The position numbers and the translations under genes are program-made. Below the pieces are notes generated by a model. It saw nothing but the letters and a program-made list of their open reading frames with translations, searched no databases and was not told the origin of the DNA. Of a DNA stretch of 6,603 nucleotides, positions 1-5,451 are shown piece by piece. The stretch spans positions 1 to 6,603 of the forward strand of contig JAFAFF010000283.1 of NCBI GenBank assembly GCA_023423605.1, read 5' to 3'. The stretch's first letter is position 1, and every line of letters begins with the position of its first letter. The DNA is from Pseudomonadota bacterium (lineage in GTDB: Bacteria > Pseudomonadota > Gammaproteobacteria > Xanthomonadales > Xanthomonadaceae).

Positions 1-301
1 CATCCTGGCCGTCTTCCAGGCGGGCGATACCGCGCAGGGTGCCGGCAGCGGTGCATTCGGCGAACAGTGTGCGCAGGGAGCTGCTGCTGCGCAGCTGGAT
101 GGACAGCCGTCCTTCGATCTTGGTATGGCCGGTGAACAACGCAGATGCGGCCAGGGCTTCGCCCAGCATCTCCATCGCGGTGGGCGGGTACTGCGCGTGC
201 GACAGGATTTCCTGCCACGTGGCCTGCAGGCGGACATGCACGCCGCGCACGCCGGCATCAGGGAGCAGGAAGCGGAACAGGGAGTCGTTGGAGTCGGTCA
301 T
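1..301 (-). CDS. hslO: Hsp33 redox-regulated chaperone, N-terminal part (runs off left edge)
   Basis: Reading the minus strand from the ATG at 301-299 gives 100 uninterrupted residues to the window edge, beginning MTDSNDSLFRFLLPDAGVRG. The pattern (L)xRFLLxxAxVRGxxVRL, then YPP near residues 38-40, GEALAASALF around 47-56, KIEGRLSIQL around 61-70 and LRGIAR around 89-94, matches the N-terminal substrate-binding domain of Hsp33. Hsp33 is a cytosolic holdase activated by oxidation and unfolding, and the full protein is about 290 residues. The zinc-binding cysteine domain that senses oxidants is at the C-terminus and lies outside this window, so redox competence cannot be judged. The start is secure because no ATG, GTG or TTG occurs in frame upstream through the intergenic region; no clear Shine-Dalgarno precedes it. 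It is transcribed divergently from mtgA. Family assignment is from recognised sequence pattern. Confidence 0.9.
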   Translation of the reverse strand, partial: MTDSNDSLFRFLLPDAGVRGVHVRLQATWQEILSHAQYPPTAMEMLGEALAASALFTGHTKIEGRLSIQLRSSSSLRTLFAECTAAGTLRGIARLEDGQD

Positions 302-316
302 CGGTATGTGCGCGGT

Positions 317-344
317 TGTCCGGTTGCCGGATAATGGCCGGACA
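317..344. promoter_or_regulatory. Inverted repeat with a -10-like box in the hslO/mtgA divergent spacer
   Basis: A perfect 7 bp inverted repeat, TGTCCGG (317-323) and CCGGACA (338-344), is separated by 14 bp. It brackets GATAAT (330-335), which matches 5 of 6 bases of the sigma70 -10 consensus in the plus direction, towards mtgA. No convincing -35 box is visible at 16-18 bp spacing. The arms could be an operator for a dimeric regulator of the divergent pair, or chance in GC-rich DNA. The call is tentative. Confidence 0.25.
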
Positions 345-373
345 GCCGTGTAGACGAAGGGATGGAGCATCAG

Positions 374-1114
374 ATGGGGGCAGCTGGAGGGGACCTCAAG
401 GCGGACAGCATGGAAAGGCCGCTGCGTCGGCGCTGGCGCCGGGTGTTGTGGGTACCGCTGGTGCTGGCCGCGCTCAGTGTGCTGCAGGTGCTGGTGCTGC
501 GCTTCGTCGATCCGCCGTTGTCCACGGTGATGCTGTGGCGCCAGGGCCAGGCGTTGCTGGCGGGCGAGCGTGGATACCGGTTGCATTACCAGTGGCGCGA
601 CCTGGAGCGGATGGCTCCCAGCCTGCCGATCTCGCTGGTGGCCGCCGAGGACCAGCGGTTCCCACTGCATCGTGGTTTCGACCTGCAGGCCATCGAAAAG
701 GCGCGCGATCACAATGCCAGCGGAGGCCGGGTGCGAGGCGCCAGCACGATCAGCCAGCAGGTCGCCAAGAACCTGTTCCTCTGGCAGGACCGTAGCTGGG
801 TGCGCAAGGGGCTGGAAGCCTGGTACACGCTGCTGATCGAAACCTTCTGGCCGAAGCAGCGCATCCTCGAGATGTACGCCAACATCGCCGAGTTCGGCGA
901 TGGCATCTATGGTGCGCAGGCCGCGGCGCGGCAGTTCTGGAACAAGGACGCCGCGCAGCTGACGCCTGCGGAAAGCGCTCGCCTGGCTGCCGTGCTGCCT
1001 TCGCCGCGGCGCTACGACGCCGCGCGGCCGGGGCCGTACGTGCAGCGGCGGGCTGCGTGGATCCAGCGGCAGGCACGCCAGCTCGGTGGCAGCGGGTATC
1101 TGCGGGAGGAATGA
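374..1114 (+). CDS. mtgA: Monofunctional biosynthetic peptidoglycan transglycosylase (GT51)
   Basis: This is an inner-membrane enzyme that polymerises glycan strands from lipid II without a transpeptidase domain. The 246 residues show a short basic N-terminus (RRRWRR), one membrane helix at about 24-43, then a periplasmic GT51 domain. The hallmark motifs are in order: [12 protein letters not shown] with catalytic Glu92, GASTISQQ at 122-129, RKGLE at 144-148 with the second acidic residue Glu148, and [17 protein letters not shown] at 164-180. An [16 protein letters not shown] segment follows. The length fits MtgA. The start at 374 is preferred because GGAG (364-367) lies 6 nt upstream. An in-frame ATG at 362 would add MEHQ, but its purine run (356-361) abuts the codon. 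It is the first gene of a compact operon with the GT2 and CBS genes. All key residues are present, so it looks functional. Confidence 0.95.
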   Translation: MGAAGGDLKADSMERPLRRRWRRVLWVPLVLAALSVLQVLVLRFVDPPLSTVMLWRQGQALLAGERGYRLHYQWRDLERMAPSLPISLVAAEDQRFPLHRGFDLQAIEKARDHNASGGRVRGASTISQQVAKNLFLWQDRSWVRKGLEAWYTLLIETFWPKQRILEMYANIAEFGDGIYGAQAAARQFWNKDAAQLTPAESARLAAVLPSPRRYDAARPGPYVQRRAAWIQRQARQLGGSGYLREE

Positions 1115-1131
1115 GTACAATCCGACGATGA
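1104..1131 (+). promoter_or_regulatory. Translation-coupling junction between mtgA and the GT2 gene
   Basis: The mtgA stop TGA (1112-1114) overlaps an ATG at 1111-1113. That ATG opens a six-codon frame (MSTIRR), and its TGA (1129-1131) in turn overlaps the GT2 ATG (1128-1130). Both overlaps have the ATGA form typical of termination-reinitiation. A strong GGGAGGA (1104-1110) touches the minigene ATG and is about 18 nt from the GT2 ATG, so neither spacing is standard. Ribosomes ending mtgA could restart here to translate the glycosyltransferase. The arrangement is seen directly; the coupling role is inferred. Confidence 0.35.
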
Positions 1132-2144
1132 GCCCGGAACGCCTGACTGTCGTCGTCGCCGCCTGCAACGAGGAATCGGCGCTGCCAGAGCTGCATGCGC
1201 GGCTGGCTGCAGTGTTCGCGACGCTGCCGGGCATCGACGGACGCATGATGTACGTGGACGACGGCAGCAGTGATGGCACCTGGCGGTGCATCGAAGCCTT
1301 GGCACGCGGCGATGCAAGGGTGTCGGCAATGCGGCTGTCGCGCAATTTCGGCAAGGAGGCCGCGCTGACCGCAGGCCTGGACCAGGTGCGCGAGGGGGCG
1401 GCGATGATCCTGGACGCGGATTGCCAGGACCCTCCGGAACTGATTCCTGCCTTCGTGGCACGCTGGCGCGAAGGCTATGACAACGTGTACGGCACGCGCC
1501 TGGCCCGGGCTGGCGAAAGCTGGACCAAGCGGGCCACCGCGCGGATGTTCTACCGGGTCATCGGCAAGCTTTCGCCAACGCCCATCCCCGCCGATACCGG
1601 AGATTTCCGCCTGTTGTCGCCGCGCGCGCTGCAGGCGCTGCGTGAACTGCGCGAACGCCACCGGTTCATGAAGGGTCTTTTCAGCTGGGTGGGGTATCGG
1701 CGCGTCGCCGTGCCCTACCATCGCCAGGCGCGTGTGGCGGGGGCCAGCAAATTCAGCCTGTGGCGGCTGTGGAATTTCGCGCTGGAGGGCATCACCAGTT
1801 TTTCCACGGTACCCCTGCGTGCGGCCACCTATCTTGGACTGGCTACCGCCGCAGGCGCTTTCCTGTTTGCCGTGGGCGTGGTGGTGAAGGCGGCGCTGTA
1901 CGGTGACCGCGTCGCGGGTTGGCCGACGATGATGGCGGTCATCCTGTTCCTTGGCGGTGTCCAGCTGATCGCGCTGGGGCTGATCGGCGAGTATCTGGGC
2001 CGGCTGTACGAGGAATCCAAGCAGCGGCCGCTGTATCTGGTTGACGCCTGCATCGCACCGCGCGTGGCAGACTCGGTTCAACCCACCCTGGGAGGGCAGA
2101 CGGATGACCACGGTTCGGCAGTTGTTGGACGGCAAGTCTCCTGA
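1128..2144 (+). CDS. GT2 glycosyltransferase, polyprenyl-phosphate type (GtrB/ArnC/DPM1-like), with two C-terminal membrane helices
   Basis: The 338-residue protein likely transfers a sugar from a nucleotide donor to undecaprenyl phosphate on the cytoplasmic face of the inner membrane. Visible motifs are LTVVVAACNEE at the N-terminus, VDDGSSDGT at 43-51, DADCQDPPEL at 96-105 (the DxD metal site), DTGDFRL at 156-162, RHRFMKGL at 177-184 and RVAGASKFS at 202-210. Two hydrophobic helices at about 232-256 and 266-290 precede a KQRPLYLV tail. This architecture is that of the bactoprenol glucosyltransferase and ArnC-like branch. Sugar and acceptor cannot be read from sequence, and no GtrA flippase or GT-C partner is present here. 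ATG 1128 is chosen because the family begins just before LTVVV; a GTG at 1086 would lie inside mtgA and has no Shine-Dalgarno. The last ~14 codons overlap the CBS gene and look unconserved. Confidence 0.9.
   Translation: MSPERLTVVVAACNEESALPELHARLAAVFATLPGIDGRMMYVDDGSSDGTWRCIEALARGDARVSAMRLSRNFGKEAALTAGLDQVREGAAMILDADCQDPPELIPAFVARWREGYDNVYGTRLARAGESWTKRATARMFYRVIGKLSPTPIPADTGDFRLLSPRALQALRELRERHRFMKGLFSWVGYRRVAVPYHRQARVAGASKFSLWRLWNFALEGITSFSTVPLRAATYLGLATAAGAFLFAVGVVVKAALYGDRVAGWPTMMAVILFLGGVQLIALGLIGEYLGRLYEESKQRPLYLVDACIAPRVADSVQPTLGGQTDDHGSAVVGRQVS
2091..2096 (+). promoter_or_regulatory. Shine-Dalgarno for the CBS gene, inside the GT2 coding region
   Basis: GGAGGG lies 7 nt before ATG 2104 and is the best-placed ribosome-binding site in the operon. 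Because it sits within GT2 codons, it decides the CBS start and allows independent initiation despite the gene overlap. Confidence 0.7.
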
Positions 2145-2535
2145 AGTGCATGCGGTACCGCCGGATGCGGCGGTGATCGACGCGATCCGGATGATGGCCG
2201 AGAAGGGCATCGGTGCGGTGCTGGTGATGGATGGCCCCCGGTTGGCAGGCATTCTCTCCGAGCGTGATTACGCGCGGAAAATCGTGCTGCGGGAACGTTC
2301 CTCGCGTGATACGCCGGTGGCGGAGATCATGACGTCGCGGCTGGTGACGGTGACGCCGAAAGAGGAGGTGGAGCGTTGCCTGCAGCTTGTCACTGAACAC
2401 CGCATCCGCCACCTGCCGGTGGTGGAGGAGGGATCCGTGCTTGGCGTGATCTCCATCGGCGATCTGGTCAAGGCGATCATCGATGCACAGCAGCGCGAGC
2501 TGGACCACCTGCAGCAGTACATCGTCGCTGGCTGA
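2104..2535 (+). CDS. Small twin CBS-domain protein
   Basis: This 143-residue cytosolic protein consists almost entirely of a Bateman module. CBS1 spans about residues 5-62 and ends GILSERDYARKI (49-60). CBS2 spans about 74-130 with MTSRLVTVTP (76-85), HRIRHLPVVEEG (99-110) and GVISIGDLVKAI (114-125). The SxxD pattern in each repeat (S52ERD55, S117IGD120) is the usual ribose/phosphate-contacting position for adenosyl nucleotides. A short charged helix rich in Q, R, E and L closes the protein. There is no fused effector domain, so it probably signals by binding another protein; partner and ligand are unknown. The start at ATG 2104 is supported by GGAGGG at 2091-2096 about 7 nt upstream. A TTG at 2041 in the same frame has no such support. 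The gene overlaps the GT2 3' end by 41 bp, implying co-transcription. Confidence 0.9.
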   Translation: MTTVRQLLDGKSPEVHAVPPDAAVIDAIRMMAEKGIGAVLVMDGPRLAGILSERDYARKIVLRERSSRDTPVAEIMTSRLVTVTPKEEVERCLQLVTEHRIRHLPVVEEGSVLGVISIGDLVKAIIDAQQRELDHLQQYIVAG

Positions 2536-2545
2536 TCCATGACAC

Positions 2546-2569
2546 GTAGAGCGGGGCTCTGCCCCGCTG
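2546..2569 (+). repeat. SMAG/REP-like hairpin repeat, copy 1
   Basis: This 24 nt element begins with GTAG. It then forms a perfect 8 bp stem, AGCGGGGC (2550-2557) with GCCCCGCT (2561-2568), around a TCT loop. It begins 10 nt after the CBS stop. Relative to copies 2 and 3 it differs at one stem position and at its exact pairing partner, so the hairpin is retained. The form matches GTAG-headed REP repeats known from Stenotrophomonas maltophilia. As the first strong hairpin after the operon it may also protect or end the transcript, although no T-run follows. Confidence 0.8.
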
Positions 2570-2582
2570 CGTGGTAATACCC

Positions 2583-2606
2583 CAGCCGGGCAGAGCCCGG
2601 CTCTAC
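2583..2606 (-). repeat. SMAG/REP-like hairpin repeat, copy 2 (inverted to copy 1)
   Basis: This 24 nt element on the minus strand ends, on the plus strand, in CTAC (the complement of the GTAG head). Its stem arms are AGCCGGGC (2584-2591) and GCCCGGCT (2595-2602) with a 3 nt loop. It lies 13 bp from copy 1 in head-out inverted orientation, the usual REP dimer (BIME-like) arrangement. The two copies could also pair with each other into one long imperfect stem. Confidence 0.8.
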
Positions 2607-2627
2607 TTGGGCTGTGTGGTGCGTTAT

Positions 2628-2651
2628 CAGCCGGGCAGAGCCCGGCTCTAT
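2628..2651 (-). repeat. SMAG/REP-like hairpin repeat, copy 3 (degenerate head)
   Basis: This copy is identical to copy 2 at 23 of 24 positions and in the same orientation, 21 bp further on. The terminal base of the head is changed (CTAT on the plus strand, so ATAG rather than GTAG). The stem arms (2629-2636 and 2640-2647) are intact. It ends only 4 nt before the stop codon of the convergent AsmA-family gene, so it would form a hairpin immediately after that reading frame. Confidence 0.75.
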
Positions 2652-2655
2652 GTGG

Positions 2656-4638
2656 TTAGCGGGCGTACTTGCCGCCGCAATCGGAATCCTTGCCGGGGCC
2701 GGGCTCGAAGGTGGCCAGCAGCGCCGCGGGTGGCGCGATGCTGCCCAGGGTCAGCGCGATGGCGCCGCGGATGCCCAGCGCCTTGAAGTCCGGCCGGAAC
2801 GAGGGATCCTTGAACGTTCCGCCGATGCGCAGCGGCGAACGCAGCGCCAGGATGCTGATGTCCTTCGGACGTGGTTTCAGCAGCAGGTCGAGCTGCTCGC
2901 TCTTCAGGTTCAAGCTGCCCTCGCCGATGATCAGCGTATCGGTGGTGTCCACCGCCATCGCGCGGCTGTCCATGCGTCCATCGCTGACGCCGAAATCCGC
3001 GAATGCACAGCGCAGCGGAATCTGTCGATCGCCGGTGAACAGGAACTTCAGCGATTCGGCGATATCAAGCCCGGCCAGTTCCATGATCAGGTTGCCGACA
3101 TGGCCCTTGCCCATGCCGACGGCCACGCTGCCGTTACTGCTACCCAGCATGGCCGCGACGGAGTTGCCGTTGCCGCTCAGGTCGATCTCGCCGCCGATAC
3201 CGCCGGACGCCTGTTCGGCCAGCTTTGCATCCGGAAACAGCTTGCCCAGCTGCACCTTGCGCACACTGGCCTTGAGCGTCGTGGCGATCTGCGGCTTGCG
3301 CGCATCCATGCGTATCGTGCTGCGGATGTTGCCCCCGGCGACGCCGAAGTTCAGCGGGTCCAGGCGCAGCACGGCATCGTCCAGCTTGAGGTGGGCATCC
3401 ATGTCATCCAGCGGCAGGCCCGGCGCGTTGATCCGTTGTGCCTTCAGGCGCACGTCGGCATCCATGGCGCGCAGCTTGGACAGATCGTAAGGCGTGTCAG
3501 GCAGTACGGTGGGGCGTGCCGCCACGCGGGCCGCTTCGGCCTTCTGCTCGGCATTGGCCGACTCGTCGCCACCGGTCTTCGGCGGCGCACCCACGAACCC
3601 CGCCAGGTCATCGAAATCCAGCAGCCTGGAGACCAGATCGGCGGTCAGGCGCGGGCGCTCTCCGCCCACCTCGATCTTCACGTTGCCGCCGAGATCGCTG
3701 TCGCCCACGCGGCCATTGAACTTCTCGTAGCGCCATACCTGGTGGTCGCGCTTGAGGCGGCCATCCAGGTTGTACGGCGGGGTGGAGGGCAGGGCGATGC
3801 CAACCAGCGGGTACAGATCCTCAAGATCGCTGCCGCTCAGCTGGAAGCGCAGGTCGAAGGTCTGGAACTGGAAGGGATTGGTCAGGGTTCCGCTGGCAAT
3901 GGCATGGGTCGGGCCGGCACGGCCGTCCAGGTGGATGCGGAACGGGTGTTCGCTGTCGGTCAGCTCCAGCGGCGATTCGGTGTTGCCCTTCAGCGTGAAC
4001 GCATTGCCCTGCCAGGAGCCCTTGCCGCTTACCAGCAGGGGCGGCGCAGCATCGGCCTGGCGGGGCCTTCCACTGCGCACATCCACGCGGATGTCGGTGC
4101 GGCCCAGCTCATCAAGGAACTGCAGGCGGCCATCGTCGATGCGCAGGCGCTTCAGCTGTGGCGCCGTTCCACCCTCGCTTTCGCCCAGAAAGTCCCAGTT
4201 GCCCGGATCGCCCTGTCTGGGGGCCGTCTGCAGCAGTACATCCGGGCGGGTAAGGCGAATCTCGGGAAGCTGCACGCTGCCGCGCAGCAGTGGCCAGAAG
4301 CGCACGTCGATCTCCACCCGGTCGGCACTGGCCATCCTGGGTGTCTTCGCCCATTCGGCATTGGCGAAGCTGAGCGAATCGGCGCGGATGGTGGTGGTGC
4401 GCCCAAGATCGACGTCCAGGTTGCCCAGCCGCAGCTCACGCCCGGTCTTTGCCTGCACCACCCGTTCAACCGGACCCTTGAACCAGTTCCAGTCCCACAG
4501 CGCGATCAGCAGCAGGATCGCGGCGAACAGGAAGACAAGGATGGCAAGCCAGCGCTGGCCCCGCTTGCCGGGGCGACGGAAGCGCCAGCGCGATGGGCGC
4601 GGCGCGGCGGGTGGGACAGGAGATGTGGTCGTATTCAC
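2656..4638 (-). CDS. AsmA-family envelope protein (YhjG-like)
   Basis: The 660-residue protein is predicted to be anchored in the inner membrane and face the periplasm. A proline-rich and basic N-terminus (RWRFRRPGKRGQRW) precedes one membrane helix at about 30-48, then WNWFKGPVERVVQAKTGREL. That last pattern, with the following LDVDLGRTTTIRADSLSFAN, is typical of the AsmA N-terminal domain. Repetitive beta-strand-rich sequence follows, interrupted by a low-complexity Ala/Glu linker at about 352-376. The C-terminal AsmA signature includes GSLNLKSEQLDLLLKPRPKD (574-593) and SPLRIGGTFKDPSFRPD (601-617). Two cysteines (543 in PLRCAFADF and 654 in DSDCGG) could pair in the periplasm. AsmA-like proteins belong to the chorein-related group linked to lipid transfer or outer-membrane homeostasis; the specific role here is unknown. 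The start is GTG 4638; no other start codon lies between it and the upstream in-frame stop, and no Shine-Dalgarno is seen. Confidence 0.88.
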   Translation of the reverse strand: MNTTTSPVPPAAPRPSRWRFRRPGKRGQRWLAILVFLFAAILLLIALWDWNWFKGPVERVVQAKTGRELRLGNLDVDLGRTTTIRADSLSFANAEWAKTPRMASADRVEIDVRFWPLLRGSVQLPEIRLTRPDVLLQTAPRQGDPGNWDFLGESEGGTAPQLKRLRIDDGRLQFLDELGRTDIRVDVRSGRPRQADAAPPLLVSGKGSWQGNAFTLKGNTESPLELTDSEHPFRIHLDGRAGPTHAIASGTLTNPFQFQTFDLRFQLSGSDLEDLYPLVGIALPSTPPYNLDGRLKRDHQVWRYEKFNGRVGDSDLGGNVKIEVGGERPRLTADLVSRLLDFDDLAGFVGAPPKTGGDESANAEQKAEAARVAARPTVLPDTPYDLSKLRAMDADVRLKAQRINAPGLPLDDMDAHLKLDDAVLRLDPLNFGVAGGNIRSTIRMDARKPQIATTLKASVRKVQLGKLFPDAKLAEQASGGIGGEIDLSGNGNSVAAMLGSSNGSVAVGMGKGHVGNLIMELAGLDIAESLKFLFTGDRQIPLRCAFADFGVSDGRMDSRAMAVDTTDTLIIGEGSLNLKSEQLDLLLKPRPKDISILALRSPLRIGGTFKDPSFRPDFKALGIRGAIALTLGSIAPPAALLATFEPGPGKDSDCGGKYAR

Positions 4639-4685
4639 ATGGGCATGGTTGCCCGGGGATCGTGCACGGCGCGCGAAACGTTCAT
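4635..4685 (-). other. Short leader ORF overlapping the asmA-family start
   Basis: The minus strand has an ATG at 4685-4683 opening a 16-codon frame (MNVSRAVHDPRATMPM). Its TGA (4637-4635) overlaps the GTG start of the AsmA-family gene (4638-4636) as GTGA. GGAAG (4692-4688) precedes its ATG, although only 2 nt away. The downstream GTG has no Shine-Dalgarno of its own. A 5 bp hairpin (GGGCA 4641-4645 with TGCCC 4650-4654) occupies the region where one would be. This peptide could couple translation to the large gene; it may equally be chance. Confidence 0.25.
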
Positions 4686-4701
4686 TGCTTCCGCGTGCAC
4701 G
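4661..4701. repeat. Two copies of an 8 bp palindrome in the hlyIII/asmA spacer
   Basis: CGTGCACG, a perfect self-complementary octamer, occurs at 4661-4668 and again at 4694-4701. The centres are 33 bp apart, close to three helical turns. The copies can also pair with each other as a stem with a 25 nt loop, but no T-run follows, so a standard terminator is not supported. This fills most of the 76 bp gap between hlyIII and the AsmA-family gene and could be a paired protein-binding site. Confidence 0.35.
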
Positions 4702-4714
4702 AACCGTTGCGGCG

Positions 4715-5347
4715 TCACAGGATCTGCTGGGTTACCGCCACGAAATGGCAGACGCTGCCGCCGATCACGAACAGGTGCCAGATGGCGTGCGAATAGCGGA
4801 TCGATTCGCGGTGGTAGAAATACGTGCCCAGCGTATAGGACAATCCGCCGGCCAGCAGCCAGCCCAGCGTCCACATGTCGATCACCGCCAGCATCGGCTT
4901 GATGGCCACCACGATCAGCCAGCCCATGGCGATGTAGATGCCGGTGGACAAGGCCTTGAAGCGGCCGGTATAGAACAGCTTGAACACCACTCCCGCCAGC
5001 GCCAGCGCCCAGATGGCGGTGAACAGTCCCCAGCCCCAGGGGCCACGCAGTCCAATCAGGGTGAAGGGCGTGTAGGTGCCCGCGATCAGCAGGTAGATGG
5101 CGCAGTGGTCGAATACCTTCAGGCGTCCCTTGGCCACCGGATGCTGGATGGCGTGGTACAGCGTGGACGCCGTATAGAGCAGCAGCAGGGCCACGCCGAA
5201 CACGATCGAACTGGCGAGCTGCCAGCCATCGCCGTATATGGCGGCCAGGGTGATCAGGACCGCGCTGGCGGCCAGCGCGAATACCGCGCCCAGTCCATGG
5301 GTGAGCGCACTGGCGATTTCCTCGCGGATCGAAGCAGCAGACGTCAT
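4715..5347 (-). CDS. Hemolysin III / PAQR-type membrane protein (YqfA-like)
   Basis: The 210-residue, very hydrophobic protein has about seven membrane helices. It carries the family motifs EEIASALTHG near the N-terminus, STLYHAIQH at 61-69, FDHCAIYLLIAGTYTPF at 79-95 and RYSHAIWHLFV at 184-194. Ser61, His65, Asp80, His187 and His191 are the positions that coordinate a metal ion and form the hydrolase-like site in the PAQR/hemolysin III superfamily (shared with adiponectin receptors). All are present. The family name comes from a Bacillus cereus haemolysin, but most bacterial members have no proven lytic activity and their substrate is unknown, so a toxin role should not be assumed. The start at ATG 5347 is chosen because MTSAASIREE fits the family. 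An in-frame GTG at 5365 would add six residues, and neither has a good Shine-Dalgarno. It lies downstream of prfC in the same direction. Confidence 0.9.
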   Translation of the reverse strand: MTSAASIREEIASALTHGLGAVFALAASAVLITLAAIYGDGWQLASSIVFGVALLLLYTASTLYHAIQHPVAKGRLKVFDHCAIYLLIAGTYTPFTLIGLRGPWGWGLFTAIWALALAGVVFKLFYTGRFKALSTGIYIAMGWLIVVAIKPMLAVIDMWTLGWLLAGGLSYTLGTYFYHRESIRYSHAIWHLFVIGGSVCHFVAVTQQIL

Positions 5348-5370
5348 GGCAATCCGAAGTATCACGGGGA

Positions 5371-5388
5371 GGGGGACCCGCGTCCCCC
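5371..5388 (-). terminator. GC-rich hairpin between prfC and hlyIII
   Basis: GGGGGAC (5371-5377) and GTCCCCC (5382-5388) form a perfect 7 bp stem with a 4 nt loop. In the prfC/hlyIII direction it lies about 24 nt before the hlyIII ATG and is followed by C-rich sequence, not a T-run. It may pause or terminate prfC transcripts, or sit in the hlyIII leader and affect its translation. A canonical intrinsic terminator is not supported. Confidence 0.35.
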
Positions 5389-5405
5389 CTTATCATCGCC
5401 GCGAT

Positions 5406-5451
5406 GGCCGCTGCTTGCACAGCGGTCGGGACGGCCGGGTTCAGCCGGCCG
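5406..5451 (-). terminator. Two tandem hairpins at the 3' end of prfC
   Basis: The first stem, CGGCCGG (5432-5438) with CCGGCCG (5445-5451), has a 6 nt loop that contains the prfC stop codon. The second follows directly downstream: GGCCGCTG (5406-5413) with CAGCGGTC (5420-5427), 8 bp including one G-T pair and a 6 nt loop. Neither has a T-run, so they may act as 3'-end stabilisers, as a weak terminator, or have no role. Confidence 0.35.

Noticed and set aside
145..795. A 216-codon plus-strand open frame spanning hslO, the divergent spacer and mtgA.
   Set aside because: It overlaps two recognised genes and has low-complexity Gly/Arg/Ala sequence, with no sign of coding constraint.
1086..1127. 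Upstream GTG start for the GT2 glycosyltransferase.
   Set aside because: It lies inside mtgA, has no Shine-Dalgarno, and would add 14 residues not expected before the LTVVV strand of the family fold.
750..2252. A 500-codon open frame on the minus strand across mtgA, GT2 and the CBS gene.
   Set aside because: It crosses three well-supported genes, is His/Arg/Ala-rich, and shows no domain or ribosome-binding site. It is a GC-driven shadow.
2546..2651. CRISPR array, because of three similar short repeats.
   Set aside because: The copies are in mixed orientation, the spacers are only 13 and 21 bp and unequal, each repeat is a near-perfect hairpin with a GTAG head, and no cas genes are present. 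This is a REP/SMAG cluster.
2571..2786. A short plus-strand frame with repeated PGRARLY sequence.
   Set aside because: The repeated peptide is just translation of the hairpin repeat copies; it is not a protein repeat.
2614..4902. A 762-codon open frame on the plus strand, antisense to the AsmA-family gene and part of hlyIII.
   Set aside because: Its composition is typical of an antisense frame in GC-rich DNA (rich in Ala, Gly, Arg and Gln with no recognisable domain). It begins inside a repeat, and the minus-strand genes it covers have clear family motifs.
4715..5347. Virulence toxin call for the hemolysin III homologue.
   Set aside because: Family membership does not establish haemolysis. 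Most bacterial members are widespread membrane proteins of unknown function, and nothing nearby suggests a toxin locus.
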